A DNA stretch of 64,000 nt from Sphingomonas sp. (GCF_003248515.1 NZ_QFOB01000006.1:1-64000); one strand, 5' to 3'; shown: positions 27,815 through 37,362, counted from the stretch's first letter. The notes: generated from the letters alone by a model not told the origin. Program-made: numbers and translations.

Positions 27815-29483
27815 GCCCGCCTCGGCTATAACTCGCTCGGACAAGGTCCGCTGCGCCATCTACACAAGGAAGTCGACGGAGGAGGGATTGGAGCAGGAGT
27901 TCAACAGCCTCGATGCCCAGCGCGAGGCCTGTGCTGCCTACATCACCAGCCAGCGCCACGAAGGCTGGACGCCTGTGCCCCACACTTATGATGATGGCGG
28001 CTATTCCGGCGGAAGCTTGGAACGGCCCGGTCTCAAGCAATTGCTTGCCGATATTGCCGCCGGCAAGGTCGACGTCATCGTCGTCTACAAGGTCGACCGG
28101 CTGACCCGAAGCCTCGCCGACTTCTCCAAGATCGTCGAGGTGCTCGAGCGGGCGAATGCCAGCTTTGTGTCGGTGACGCAGGCGTTCAATACGACGACGA
28201 GCATGGGCAGGCTGATGCTGAACGTGCTGCTGAGCTTCGCGCAGTTCGAGCGAGAGGTGACGGGCGAGCGCATCCGCGACAAGGTGGCCGCCTCCAAGCG
28301 CAAGGGCATGTGGATGGGCGGACCGGTGCCGCTCGGCTACGATCTCGGCAGCCGCAAGCTCGTGATCAACGAAGCGGAAGCGGCGGACGTTCGCGCCATC
28401 TACAAACTCTATCTCGAGCTTGGCTCCATCGGCGCGTTGGCCGCGGAGCTCGAACAGCGAGGTATCCGCACCAAGCCGCGTACCTACAAGGACGGGCGTG
28501 CCGTCGGTGGAATCGCTTTCTATCCCGGGCCGCTCAGCTATTTGATCAAAAACCCCCTCTACATCGGCGAGGTCCAACACCGCGGCGAGCGCTTTCCGGG
28601 TGAGCATGAGGGTATTGTCGAAAGGGACGTGTGGGAGGCCGCCCAGCGGTTGCTCGCCGACAATCGAAACAGCCGTCGCGTTGGCGGCCGCGCCGCCAGT
28701 CCCAGCTTGCTGGCTGGCATCATCAAGGATGCCGAGGGCAGGGCGATGACGCCAAGCCACAGCACGCGCGGCAGCCGACGCTACCGCTACTATTTCACGC
28801 AGGTCGGCGTGGACCGCAAGATGCCCGCCGATGGCTGGCGAATACCCGCGAGCGACGTCGAGCAGGCGGTGCGAGATAAGCTGCGACGCTTGCTAAGCCG
28901 CTCGTCTGAGCTGCTTGACGTACTTGGGCCGCTGGACCGACCGGCTCCCATCCTCGAGGCTGCTGCACTGCTTGCCGGATCGATGGTGGCGATGGCCACC
29001 TCGGAGCTGCGCGCCTCGCTGCTGGCGATCAGGACAGAAGTTACCATCAGCGAGGCGGCGATTCAGATAAGCGTCGCGCGAGACAAGTTGCTTTTGGAAC
29101 TGGGCGCCGTTCCAGCAGAGGAAGATGCTCCTCCGATCGTACTGACTATCCCCGCGAAGCTGACGCGTTGCGGTCTAGAAATGCGGATGGTTATCGATGC
29201 CTGGGACCCGGCTGCGCCGGCGCTTGTCGATGCTGCTCTGGTGAAACTGATCGTTCGCGCTGAGCAGGCACACCGCACGTTGGTGGAAGGTGGATCGACC
29301 ATCCCGCGGCTCGAGCGCAACGAGCTGGCGCGCCATGCCCGCTTGCACACGCTCGCGCCTGACATCGTCAGCGCCATCGTTGAAGGACGCCAACCGCGCT
29401 CGCTCTCGGCCCGCAGGCTGCTACGCGTTCCAGAGATGCCGATGGACTGGCGTGAGCAAAGGAAGACGCTCGGCTTCAGCTGA
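27807..29483 (+). CDS. Large serine recombinase
   Basis: 558 residues from ATG 27807. N-terminal resolvase domain with the nucleophile serine in AIYTRKSTEEGLEQEFNS, the arginine-bearing VYKVDRLTRSLADFSK and ERIRDKVAASKRKG hinge. The recombinase domain (RAIYKLYLELGSIGALAAEL, GPLSYLIKNPLYIGEV) follows, then a zinc-ribbon-like region where cysteines are not obvious, and a long helical C-terminus. It catalyses site-specific DNA integration, excision or inversion through a phosphoserine intermediate. It ends about 260 bases left of the tRNA-Thr fragment at 29742, so it could belong to a neighbouring element. Its own attachment sites were not found. Confidence 0.9.
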   Translation: MAKPASAITRSDKVRCAIYTRKSTEEGLEQEFNSLDAQREACAAYITSQRHEGWTPVPHTYDDGGYSGGSLERPGLKQLLADIAAGKVDVIVVYKVDRLTRSLADFSKIVEVLERANASFVSVTQAFNTTTSMGRLMLNVLLSFAQFEREVTGERIRDKVAASKRKGMWMGGPVPLGYDLGSRKLVINEAEAADVRAIYKLYLELGSIGALAAELEQRGIRTKPRTYKDGRAVGGIAFYPGPLSYLIKNPLYIGEVQHRGERFPGEHEGIVERDVWEAAQRLLADNRNSRRVGGRAASPSLLAGIIKDAEGRAMTPSHSTRGSRRYRYYFTQVGVDRKMPADGWRIPASDVEQAVRDKLRRLLSRSSELLDVLGPLDRPAPILEAAALLAGSMVAMATSELRASLLAIRTEVTISEAAIQISVARDKLLLELGAVPAEEDAPPIVLTIPAKLTRCGLEMRMVIDAWDPAAPALVDAALVKLIVRAEQAHRTLVEGGSTIPRLERNELARHARLHTLAPDIVSAIVEGRQPRSLSARRLLRVPEMPMDWREQRKTLGFS

Positions 29484-29506
29484 ACGTCACGACCATCGGG
29501 TGAAGG

Positions 29507-29531
29507 CCGCGCTATATGCGCGGTCTTCTTC
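29507..29531 (+). terminator. Probable terminator after the serine recombinase
   Basis: A short hairpin CCGCGC-TATAT-GCGCGG is followed by TCTTCTTCGTT, a U-rich tail on the plus strand, 24 bases after the recombinase stop. The stem is only 6 bp, extendable by wobble pairs. Confidence 0.5.
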
Positions 29532-30010
29532 GTTCCGTTTGGCTCACGGTCTTCAGCTGAGACCTTTCTCCACGGGTCACGGAAACGGCGCTCAGAGACT
29601 CTGGCCGGATTGGCCGCGCAACGCCGGGTCAAAACGGTCTCGCGACACGCGCGACAGCCACCTGCCTCGGCAAAGTCCCGGAAAAGCGGGAGGAATTTGG
29701 CTCGAGCCAAGAGACCGCCACCAAGTCGGTGAATATGAGAATGGATGGTGCCGCTTACAGGACTCGAACCTGTGACCCCCGCATTACGAAGGCCTCTGAC
29801 GAAGGCGTATTTCTATATATTTATCAGATGGATGATGCCTAAATCGGGGTGTGGTTTTGGTGTTACCCAATCCCGCCCCAAATCGGGCAAAGTTCGGTGA
29901 TCGGTTGCTTCCTAGCGAACGCACTTTGGCTGGACGATCTTGCGAAAATCGACCTTCTGCCGACCCACTTGGAATGAGGGCGGCAGGTGAGGGGGCTACG
30001 TGCTGAGGGG
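29532..30010. other. Gene-free left edge of the island
   Basis: No protein gene is supported. It holds the tRNA-Thr fragment (29742-29790), then AT-richer sequence (TATTTCTATATATTTATC) and the words GGTGTTACCC and CCCCAAATCGGG inside the island end, where arm-type binding sites of the integrase would be expected. The ligD stop lies at 30011. Confidence 0.5.
29742..29790. repeat. Attachment-site copy: 3' half of tRNA-Thr
   Basis: 49 bases identical to 43494-43542 except for one C/T difference in the T-loop. It covers, on the minus strand, the encoded CCA, acceptor, T-arm, variable loop and the anticodon loop up to TTCGTAA. After it the sequence diverges and there is no 5' tRNA half, so it is not a functional gene. 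This is the standard footprint of integration into a tRNA 3' end. Confidence 0.9.
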
Positions 30011-32524
30011 TTAAATTTCCGGAAGCGCCTGCGAGATCGCGCACCAATCCGTGAACTGCCTCGCGCCAGTGCGTTCGAGCAGCAATTCGATATCGTCGAT
30101 CGTGTAGGGTCGCGCGTCATTCAGCCGGGCGAGTTCGTCCCACGTTATCGGAGCCGCGACAGTCGGCCGTTCCCGTGCTCGCACCGAAAAAGGCAGCACC
30201 GCTGTCGCGCCACGCTCGTTGCGCAGCCAGTCGAGGAAAATACGGCCCTTGCGATTAGCCTTGCGCATGTTGGCGGTAAATATGCTTGGGAAGGCTTGCC
30301 CGAGCGCGCGGGAGAAGCGGCTGGCGAAATCTTTCACCACTGGCCAGTCGCTGCCGCCGTCCAGCGGCACGATGATGTGCACGCCCTTACCGCCCGAAGC
30401 CATCGGCCAGCTCTGTAAACCCAGTTCGGCCAACTGATCGCGGAGCAGCACGGCTGCATCACGTACCGTCACGAAGCCCAGGCCCTCGTCGGGATCGAGA
30501 TCGAACACCAGACGGTCGGGGTGTTCGACAGCGCTCGCAGGCGAGCCCCAGCCGTGAAACTCGATCGTCCCCATCTGCACGCAGGTCAGCAGCGCGGCCC
30601 CGTTATCGACGACGAGATACTCTTCCTCGCCGCCCTTCTTTTCGCGGATCGCGACGGTGGAAACCTTGCCGCCGAAGCTGCCGCCATCGTGCTTCTGGAA
30701 GAAGCAATGTCGTCCGCGCCCCTGCGGGCATCTAACGAGGCTGACGGGGCGGTTGCCGAGCCAGCGCAGCATCGGTTCGGCGATGGCGGCATAATAAGTG
30801 GCGAGATCGCCCTTGGTGTGGCCGCTGTCGGGAAACACGACCCGATCGGGGTGGGAGATGACGATGCCGAAGGGCTTGTCCGCCGTGCCTGGGGCCTTTG
30901 AGGGAACCGGCGTCTCGCGCGTGACATCCGCAGCCGCCTTATCCTCGCGCAGCCCCAGAAAACTGGCGTGGCGCAACACATTCTCGGCGGTGAATTCGGC
31001 GAATGCGACTTCAGCTACAAGCTTGGGCGTGACCCAATGCGCGCCACGCGCGGCAGCTTTGGGCACCTCGGCCGGCGGGGTCTTACGGGCCAGCGGCTTC
31101 AGCCGCGCCAGCAGTCTCTCGCGGGTATCAGCATTGAAGCCGGTGCCGACCTTCCCGGCGTAACGCAAACGCTTGCCGTCCTGCACACCCACCAGAAGCG
31201 ACTGCAGATCGCGCCCCGCTTTGCCGCTTTCCAGATAGCCCAGGATCACGAACTCCTGTCGGCGGGTGCATTTCACCTTCAACCAACTTCGCGTTCGCCG
31301 CCCGCGATAGGGCGCGTCGGCGGCCTTGGAGACGATCCCCTCATAGCCATCGCGGCACAGCCGATCGAACAGCGCCTCGCCGCCTTTCTCGACATGCTCC
31401 GTATAGTGGATCGGCGGCGATACGCCCTCCAGCAGGGCCGACAGTCGCGCCTTGCGCTCGACCTGCCCCAGATCGCGCAGATCCTCGCCGCCTTCCTCCA
31501 GCAGATCGAAGGCAAAGTAATGAAGTTCGCCGCTATCCTGCAGCGCGGCCTGGAGCGCCGAGAAGCTGGGTCGCCCCGCTTTGTCGAGTGCCACAACCTC
31601 GCCATCGATCAGTGCGCCGTGCGGGGCGAGATCGCGTGCTGCGGTAACGATTGTTGCAAAGCGATCCGACCAGTCGAGCCCGCTGCGGGTATAGGCCTTG
31701 GCTGCACTGTCACCACAGGCGAGCAACGCACGATAGCCGTCGAACTTCACCTCATGGATCCAGCCGCTGCCACCCGGCACCGTATCGGCGAGTGTCGCCA
31801 ACTGCACTGACTGGAAAGCCGGCGGCCTGCCCGATCTCCTGCCTCTACGCGCGCGTTTTGGCTTCGGAGGTGCCTTGCCCGGCGCATTCGCGGCGGTCTT
31901 ATCCCGTTTCGCTTCGGCTGTATCCGAATGCCACACCGGATCACCACCGCGCAGGATTTCCGCCATGCTGCGACCCGTCTCGACCGAAGTAAGCCCGGTG
32001 CCGACCAAATCGATCGACGCGCCGGCATGATCGTCCGCGACCTTCCACAGCAGCCAGTTCTCGCGCTTCTCACCGGGGCGCGGCTTCATCCGCACCAGCA
32101 GCCATTCGCCCCGCATCCGCTGGCCATGCAGGACGACATGGACGTGACCGTCCTCGATCGTCTTGGCCGGATCTTTGCCGCCCACAGGGGACCATGTGCC
32201 GACGTCCCACAGCATGACCGTGCCGCCGCCATATTCGCCCTTGGGGATCGTGCCCTCGAAGGCGGCATAGGCCATCGGGTGGTCCTCGGTCCTCACCGCC
32301 AGCCTCTTGTCGTCCGGATCGGCGGAAGGACCGCGCGTCACCGCCCAGCTTTTGAGAACGCCGTCCATCTCCAGCCGGAAATCCCAGTGGAGGCGGGTGG
32401 CATCATGCTTCTGCACGACGAAAAGATTGCCGGCGGCCGTTCCCGTGGGATCGCCTTTCGGTTCCTTCGTCCGCTTGAAGTCACGCTTCGCGTTGTAGGT
32501 CGCCAGCGGATCGGCGCGGGCCAT
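30011..32524 (-). CDS. ligD: Multifunctional NHEJ DNA ligase LigD
   Basis: 837 residues from ATG 32524, which overlaps the ku stop as ATGA (GTG 32527 is an alternative). Domain order is phosphoesterase (residues about 10-190, KHDATRLHWDFRLEMDG), ATP-dependent ligase (nucleophile Lys260 in EVKFDGYR; EGIVSKAADAPY; WLKVKCTR) and primase-like polymerase (about 560-837; VFDLDPDEGLGF, MASGGKGVHIIVPLDG). It processes and seals double-strand breaks held by Ku. The order and length match full-length LigD. It is the last gene of the pair and lies nearest the left att copy. Confidence 0.95.
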   Translation of the reverse strand: MARADPLATYNAKRDFKRTKEPKGDPTGTAAGNLFVVQKHDATRLHWDFRLEMDGVLKSWAVTRGPSADPDDKRLAVRTEDHPMAYAAFEGTIPKGEYGGGTVMLWDVGTWSPVGGKDPAKTIEDGHVHVVLHGQRMRGEWLLVRMKPRPGEKRENWLLWKVADDHAGASIDLVGTGLTSVETGRSMAEILRGGDPVWHSDTAEAKRDKTAANAPGKAPPKPKRARRGRRSGRPPAFQSVQLATLADTVPGGSGWIHEVKFDGYRALLACGDSAAKAYTRSGLDWSDRFATIVTAARDLAPHGALIDGEVVALDKAGRPSFSALQAALQDSGELHYFAFDLLEEGGEDLRDLGQVERKARLSALLEGVSPPIHYTEHVEKGGEALFDRLCRDGYEGIVSKAADAPYRGRRTRSWLKVKCTRRQEFVILGYLESGKAGRDLQSLLVGVQDGKRLRYAGKVGTGFNADTRERLLARLKPLARKTPPAEVPKAAARGAHWVTPKLVAEVAFAEFTAENVLRHASFLGLREDKAAADVTRETPVPSKAPGTADKPFGIVISHPDRVVFPDSGHTKGDLATYYAAIAEPMLRWLGNRPVSLVRCPQGRGRHCFFQKHDGGSFGGKVSTVAIREKKGGEEEYLVVDNGAALLTCVQMGTIEFHGWGSPASAVEHPDRLVFDLDPDEGLGFVTVRDAAVLLRDQLAELGLQSWPMASGGKGVHIIVPLDGGSDWPVVKDFASRFSRALGQAFPSIFTANMRKANRKGRIFLDWLRNERGATAVLPFSVRARERPTVAAPITWDELARLNDARPYTIDDIELLLERTGARQFTDWCAISQALPEI

Positions 32525-33426
32525 CACGCGCTCTTGCGGGCGCGTGGAGCCGGCTTCTTCGCGGTCGGTTTCGCCGCCGCCTTCGTTGCCGCCGGCTTGC
32601 GTGAGGCGGCCTTCTTGGCCGGAGTTGCAGCGCCCGGCTTGTCGAGCGACTTCCTGAGTGCCGCCATCAGGTCAATAACGTTCGATCCGCCTTTCGCCGG
32701 CCGGTCGTCATCCGTGTCGAGGCTGACCTTGCCGGACTTCGACTTGCGCTTGCGGGCGATCAGGTCGCGCAGCGCATCGACGTAGCGATCATGGAAATCG
32801 GATGCATCGAACTTGCCTGATTTCTTCTCGATTAGTGAGGTGGCGAGATCGAGCAGATCCTCGTCAGGTTTGGCGTCGCCGATGTCGCGGAAATAGCTGG
32901 CCGCCTTGTTCACCTCGTCGGCGTAGCGCAGCGTCTCCAGCACCAGTCCGCGTCCGCACGGCTTGAGGCTCACGACATATTCGCGGCCCCTGAGCGCCAG
33001 CTGGCCCAGCCCCACCTTGCGTGTCTTGCGCAGCGCCTCGCGCAGCACGACGAAGGCCTCCTCGGCGAGATCGTCGGCAGGAACGACATAATAGGGCTTG
33101 TCGTAATAGATCGCGTCGACCTCGTGCACGTCGACGAACTGCGTCAGCTCCAGCGTCTTCTTGCTCTCCAGCTTAACGCCCTCGATCTCCTTCTCGTCGA
33201 GCAGGACATATTCGCCCTTCTCATATTCGAAACCCTTCATGATCTCGTCCGGATCGACCGGGCCGATGCCGTCAACGACCTTCTCGTAATGGATGCGCTT
33301 GCCGGACGGCTCATGGATCTGACGGAAGGAGACGGTCGCCCCGCTCTTGGTGGCGGAATAAATCTCGACCGGGATCGACACCAGAGCGAGGCGGATCTGC
33401 CCCTGCCAATATGCGCGTGCCGGCAT
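32524..33426 (-). CDS. ku: Ku-type DNA end-binding protein
   Basis: 300 residues from ATG 33426. The Ku core is clear: YWQGQIRLALVSIPVEIYSAT at the start, IHEPSGKRIHYEKVVDG, EIEGVKLESKKTLELTQFVD and LRGREYVVSLKPCGRGL. The last 45 residues are rich in Lys, Ala and Pro, a tail known in other bacterial Ku proteins to aid DNA binding and LigD contact. It forms a ring on broken ends and recruits LigD. Translationally coupled to ligD. Both lie inside the tRNA-bounded island. Confidence 0.95.
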   Translation of the reverse strand: MPARAYWQGQIRLALVSIPVEIYSATKSGATVSFRQIHEPSGKRIHYEKVVDGIGPVDPDEIMKGFEYEKGEYVLLDEKEIEGVKLESKKTLELTQFVDVHEVDAIYYDKPYYVVPADDLAEEAFVVLREALRKTRKVGLGQLALRGREYVVSLKPCGRGLVLETLRYADEVNKAASYFRDIGDAKPDEDLLDLATSLIEKKSGKFDASDFHDRYVDALRDLIARKRKSKSGKVSLDTDDDRPAKGGSNVIDLMAALRKSLDKPGAATPAKKAASRKPAATKAAAKPTAKKPAPRARKSA

Positions 33427-33558
33427 GCGAGATCTCCATCTGGTTGCGCATCAAAGCCGGCACGGTGGGAGTTGTTCCACTTGAAGGTTGATCGGCCGTC
33501 GAACGGAAGTGGAAGTGCACGCCACCGGGTGAATTTGTCCGCGACCAGATGGAAAATC

Positions 33559-33858
33559 CTATATGATCGCCTCGTATCGCCGGCCCGGCCTGGAGCGCCA
33601 GCGAACGCGCATTTGCGCATCCAAAAGCTTGGCCACGCGAGCGCGATCGTAGCCCAGCTTAAACAGCGCGCCAAGAATGCGCGGTCGAGTGTCGAAACCC
33701 TCGTCCAGCGCCGCGCTTATGAGAACGAGAATCGTGTCGGTGCTGCTGGCGTCGCCGCAGGCATCGCGAAGCCCGCGCAGGCGCTGGAAGATGAGAGCGG
33801 TCTCGTCGGGTACTGCCGGGACAACGGCCTCGGCGGCAGTTTGGATCGGGGTATTCAT
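33559..33858 (-). CDS. Small hypothetical island protein
   Basis: 99 residues from ATG 33858. The middle shows regular helices (TILVLISAALDEGFDTRPRI, GALFKLGYDRARVAKLLDAQ), the second resembling a small DNA-binding or adaptor fold. No family recognised. It lies between ku and the integrase on the same strand, 83 bases downstream of neither a promoter nor a terminator that I can see. Possibly an accessory of integrase or excision control. Confidence 0.6.
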   Translation of the reverse strand: MNTPIQTAAEAVVPAVPDETALIFQRLRGLRDACGDASSTDTILVLISAALDEGFDTRPRILGALFKLGYDRARVAKLLDAQMRVRWRSRPGRRYEAII

Positions 33859-33941
33859 TGTCGGATGTCCTTCGCGGCCGAAGCCGAAAAATAATAGGAA
33901 AGGGTGCCCCGACCCGCGCGAGGCGGATCGAGGCGAGAAGG

Positions 33942-35099
33942 TTAGGCAGCGATGCCGAGCTTGAGCTTGGCGGCACCGGCTTCGACGGCAGCGGCGAGGG
34001 TATCGTCAGCGAAGTGCGAGTAGCGTGCCGTGGAGGCGAGGTTGGCGTGCCCCAGCAGCTTGCCGACGGTCGCCATGCCGACGCCGTTGTTGATCATCGC
34101 GGACGCGGCTGAATGGCGCAGGTCGTGGATGCGAAGGTCCGGTAAGCCTGCCGCGACACGCGCCGTCTGCCAGCCGTGCTTGATTGTCGTAAGGTGCCGC
34201 TTCGGATTGCGCGGGTTGGGGAACAGGAAGCCCGAGCCCTTCGGCAGCGCCTCGATGATGTCCAGGGCCGCCTGAGACAGCGGCACGTGGCGGGATCGGC
34301 CGGTTTTCGATGTCGGGATGAACCAGTCCCGCCGATCGATATCGACGTTTTGCCAGCGCGCCGACAGCAACTCCGATACCCGCGCTCCGGTCAGCAGGAG
34401 AAGGCCGATGACGTTGGCCAGCTCGGGGTTCCGGGATTTCGCCGCTGCCGCCATCAACCGGGCGGTCTCATCGGCGGTGACATACTTCTCGCGAGCGTTG
34501 CTGAATTTCGGTCGAGGCACGCCCCTCACGGGGTTCTTGTCGCCACCGGGCGTTTCCCAGCGTGCCGCCAGTTCGAACGATCGGCTAAAGATCACACGGA
34601 TCTTCTCTACCGTGGCCGGCGCGAGGCCTTCCGCCCGCTTCTCCGCCAGCCACTTCGCCACGTCCTGCTGCTTGATGTCGGTCAGCCGAACCTTGCCCCA
34701 GCGCGGGCGAATGTGGTTGTCGATGTAACCCTTCAGCGTCTTGATCGACTTAATGTGCGTCCGGGCATGGGCGATGTGGTCGTCGGCGAGAGTACCATAG
34801 AGCGGCACCGCTCGCTTCTCGGCTTTATCCGCCATCGGGTCGCCGCCAAGGGCAACCTTGGACATCAGCTGCCGGGCGGTCTTGCGGGCCTGATCGAGGC
34901 TAATTTGATCGGACCGCGCTATCTTATGCTGACGCTGGGCGCCGTGCTGGTCCTGATATCGCAGATAGTACGTCTTCCCGCCGCTGGCGCGCACTTCCAA
35001 CACGAGGCCGGGGTTGTGCGTACACCAGAGGTCGATTTTCTTCTTGCCCGTCGGGCATTCGGCAGCGGCAACGACAGCCGCGTCAAGTTTGAGCTTCAT
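33942..35099 (-). CDS. int: Tyrosine integrase of the tRNA-Thr island
   Basis: 385 residues from ATG 35099, preceded by an AAGGAA site; a longer open frame upstream is low-complexity and not needed. N-terminal DUF4102-like arm domain (KKIDLWCTHNPGLVLEVRASGGKTYYL), SAM-like core-binding domain (THIKSIKTLKGYIDNHIRP), and catalytic domain with Arg in LLTGARVSELLSARW, HxxR in RIHDLRHSAAS, His in LLGHANLASTARY and the nucleophile tyrosine in TARYSH. This kind of integrase commonly uses tRNA 3' ends, which fits the 49-bp tRNA-Thr repeats flanking the island. Confidence 0.93.
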   Translation of the reverse strand: MKLKLDAAVVAAAECPTGKKKIDLWCTHNPGLVLEVRASGGKTYYLRYQDQHGAQRQHKIARSDQISLDQARKTARQLMSKVALGGDPMADKAEKRAVPLYGTLADDHIAHARTHIKSIKTLKGYIDNHIRPRWGKVRLTDIKQQDVAKWLAEKRAEGLAPATVEKIRVIFSRSFELAARWETPGGDKNPVRGVPRPKFSNAREKYVTADETARLMAAAAKSRNPELANVIGLLLLTGARVSELLSARWQNVDIDRRDWFIPTSKTGRSRHVPLSQAALDIIEALPKGSGFLFPNPRNPKRHLTTIKHGWQTARVAAGLPDLRIHDLRHSAASAMINNGVGMATVGKLLGHANLASTARYSHFADDTLAAAVEAGAAKLKLGIAA

Positions 35100-35356
35100 G
35101 GTCGGAATTTCCTTCGTGAAGAGGAGATGGCGCGCGGCCGCACAGGCGCACGCAGGGGCACGCCGCGAGGGCGCGATGGGTTGGGGATGGGCGGGGGCCG
35201 AAACAGCGCTCCGTGGCCCGCAGGCGGGCGAGGTTGGGCAGTCCGGGCAGAGGGCATGTGCCGCCCGTATCCCCGCCGACGGGTGAGGCCGGCGAGGGGT
35301 TGGGAATTGGAAAACTGAAACTGATGCAGGTTGGGCGGCGAACTCGGGATCTGAAA

Positions 35357-36409
35357 CTAAGCGGCCACCGATACGCCCGCGAGCAGCCGATAAACGTTGG
35401 CACCGCGCGCCTTGACGTCGAAGGTCCACAGGTGACGACTGGCATCTTCGCCCGTCCGCGCTTCCAACACCCGAAGCACCTTGTCCCGGCTGCTCCGGGA
35501 CGCAGCACCGGCTACCCTCAGTATCTGCATTTTCTTATTGTGACCGTGTTCGATCGCCAGCTCGATGCATTCCGTAATGTGCTCATCCGAGCCCGGAGGC
35601 GGTCCTTGTTCGAAATCGACGCCGTCCACCTGTCGGACCGAGGCAAGCCGCTCGACGTAGCTCAAGCCGGTCGTGGTGGCGTAGGTGTAGAAAGCACGCT
35701 GGGCGGTGCCGCCCCGGTTCTTGAAGCACTCGAACTCGATGACGCGTTCGTTGCCGCGTTCCTCCTTAGCGTCGAGATAGTAGCAACTGTCGCTGTCCTC
35801 GAAGAGGTCATTGGTGCCCGAGAACACCAGCTTCTGGTTCGCGCCGCGATGCTTGTTGGTGTGCGCGAGAGCCAGCAGCGATCCGTTCGCCATCGCGAAA
35901 CGCCGAGCGAGCTTGCCGAAGGCTGCAGAGTCTTTCTTGCTCATGAGGTCGGCAAATTTCTTCAATGTATCCAATATGATGAGCTTGCCGTGCGCTGAGC
36001 CGTTGGCGATCATCTCCTCCATAGCGGGAATGAGACCGGACGCACGGAAGCCATGTTCGCCTTCCGCCAGACCGTGGATGCCGTAATCGTCCAGAGCCTT
36101 CATTTTGGCTGCCACGCCTGCGGTGCTGTCGTCGACGTTGACGTAGAAAATGTCCTGCGGGGCAATCCGCTTTGCATCCACCGCATCCATCGCCAGATGC
36201 AGGCCGATAAGGGTTTTTCCTGAGTTCGGCGGACCGTACCAAATGCTGATTTCGCCAGCGAGGGAGACTTCGCCGAGCAACGGACGCTGGCTAAGGGCGC
36301 GGGCCTCCAACTCGCCGCCTTGTCCGGTGAGCGAAAACTTGAGCAGTGGGTTCTGAGACGCAGTCGGGATCGGTCGACTTGCCTCCTTAAATATATCTTT
36401 CACTTCCAT
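35357..36409 (-). CDS. RecA-fold AAA ATPase (RepA-like)
   Basis: 350 residues from ATG 36409. Walker A GPPNSGKT near residue 60 and Walker B HGKLIILDTLKKFADL, followed by ALAHTNKHRG, are typical of hexameric RepA/Twinkle-type ATPases (AAA_25) carried by plasmids and integrative elements. The C-terminal 80 residues could be a DNA-binding winged helix (KMQILRVAGAASRSSRDKVLR). It may act in replication or mobilisation of the excised island. The next gene upstream on the same strand, at 36551, could be co-transcribed. 35100-35356 between it and the integrase holds no supported gene. Confidence 0.8.
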   Translation of the reverse strand: MEVKDIFKEASRPIPTASQNPLLKFSLTGQGGELEARALSQRPLLGEVSLAGEISIWYGPPNSGKTLIGLHLAMDAVDAKRIAPQDIFYVNVDDSTAGVAAKMKALDDYGIHGLAEGEHGFRASGLIPAMEEMIANGSAHGKLIILDTLKKFADLMSKKDSAAFGKLARRFAMANGSLLALAHTNKHRGANQKLVFSGTNDLFEDSDSCYYLDAKEERGNERVIEFECFKNRGGTAQRAFYTYATTTGLSYVERLASVRQVDGVDFEQGPPPGSDEHITECIELAIEHGHNKKMQILRVAGAASRSSRDKVLRVLEARTGEDASRHLWTFDVKARGANVYRLLAGVSVAA

Positions 36410-36550
36410 GATCTTAAATCCGATGCGTGATGGCGACCGTGGTCAGATCGCCAGATTTCCAGATCCCGGCCCTCCGCTCGTCGCCGCGTTGGCAATTAGA
36501 GGGCGCGGGTCAGGTGTCGCCACCGCCGGAGGCAGCAGCGACGCCCGGCG

Positions 36551-36904
36551 TCAGTATTTGTCGAAGGCCATCCGCTGAGCGGCATTCAGGTCGGGATACA
36601 GTTCGATCAGGCGCTGATGTACGAAACGGATGTCGTCTGCCGAAGCACCGCGCATCCAAAGCCCGTGGCCGCGAAAGTCCTCGAAGAGATCGAAGGTCTG
36701 CTTTGCGCGACGGCCGATATTGATGTTGAGGTGTTTGCCGAGAACCGTTTCGATATCGTCGGGATCACGCCCGCGATCGAGGTAAGCGGCGACGATGCCG
36801 ATATAGTCCGGCACCTGGAGCGTCAGATGCTTCCCGCGATCCGAGAAAGCATAATCGACGAGGGTTGCGCCGCGAAGGAGGGAGTCATTATCGATGATCT
36901 GCAT
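36551..36904 (-). CDS. Hypothetical island protein
   Basis: 117 residues from ATG 36904. Normal composition, with DYAFSDRGKHLTLQVPDYI and a helical C-terminus (DIRFVHQRLIELYPDLN). It precedes the AAA ATPase by about 140 bases on the same strand. No family recognised. An AT-richer segment with TTGGTTATATTGTGATTATGG at 37065-37085 upstream could hold the leftward promoter. Confidence 0.6.
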   Translation of the reverse strand: MQIIDNDSLLRGATLVDYAFSDRGKHLTLQVPDYIGIVAAYLDRGRDPDDIETVLGKHLNINIGRRAKQTFDLFEDFRGHGLWMRGASADDIRFVHQRLIELYPDLNAAQRMAFDKY

Positions 36905-37122
36905 GATGTTGCTCTGGCTGTGAGCCCGGCAGGCTGCCGGACGATCACACCGGAAATCGTAACCAAAAAAGCTGAGGCTAAGTGGTCTTCCCGATGCCCA
37001 CTGTGTGGGTTAATCCAACGGGCTCATAAGTCACTGATAATAGGCGAATAAGTTAGCATCCTATTTGGTTATATTGTGATTATGGTTTGGTTCGTTAGCG
37101 CTACGGCTGCCGCTTGTGTGGC

Positions 37123-37362
37123 TCATCTACGACGAAGCATGTTCGCTATCACCATAAGCGCTACCAACGCGATGAACGCCAAGGGCTGCGCCTGCATCAG
37201 TGCCCCGAAAAGACATAGGCCGATCATGCCGAACAGTTCGCGCGGGCACTCGAACAACGCGATCACCAGCCCGATGAGGATGGCGAGGCCGAGAACGACC
37301 GCCACAGCCTGTCCGGCAGCGATGATGGCCCCCGCCACAAGGAAGATACCCAGCCATTTCAT
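37123..37362 (-). CDS. Small membrane protein
   Basis: 79 residues, nearly all hydrophobic: two to three membrane helices (WLGIFLVAGAIIAAGQAVAVV, LGLAILIGLVIALF, PLAFIALVALMVIA) and a basic tail NMLRRR. Its ATG overlaps the stop of the upstream gene as ATGA, so the two are coupled. The function is unknown. Confidence 0.65.
   Translation of the reverse strand: MKWLGIFLVAGAIIAAGQAVAVVLGLAILIGLVIALFECPRELFGMIGLCLFGALMQAQPLAFIALVALMVIANMLRRR

Noticed and set aside
29742..29818. Possible second tRNA-Thr gene
   Set aside because: Only the 3' half is present; sequence after 29790 cannot form the 5' half, so it is an att remnant.
35083..35508. Upstream extension of the integrase frame
   Set aside because: The normal DUF4102-like start with a ribosome site is at 35099; the extension is low-complexity.
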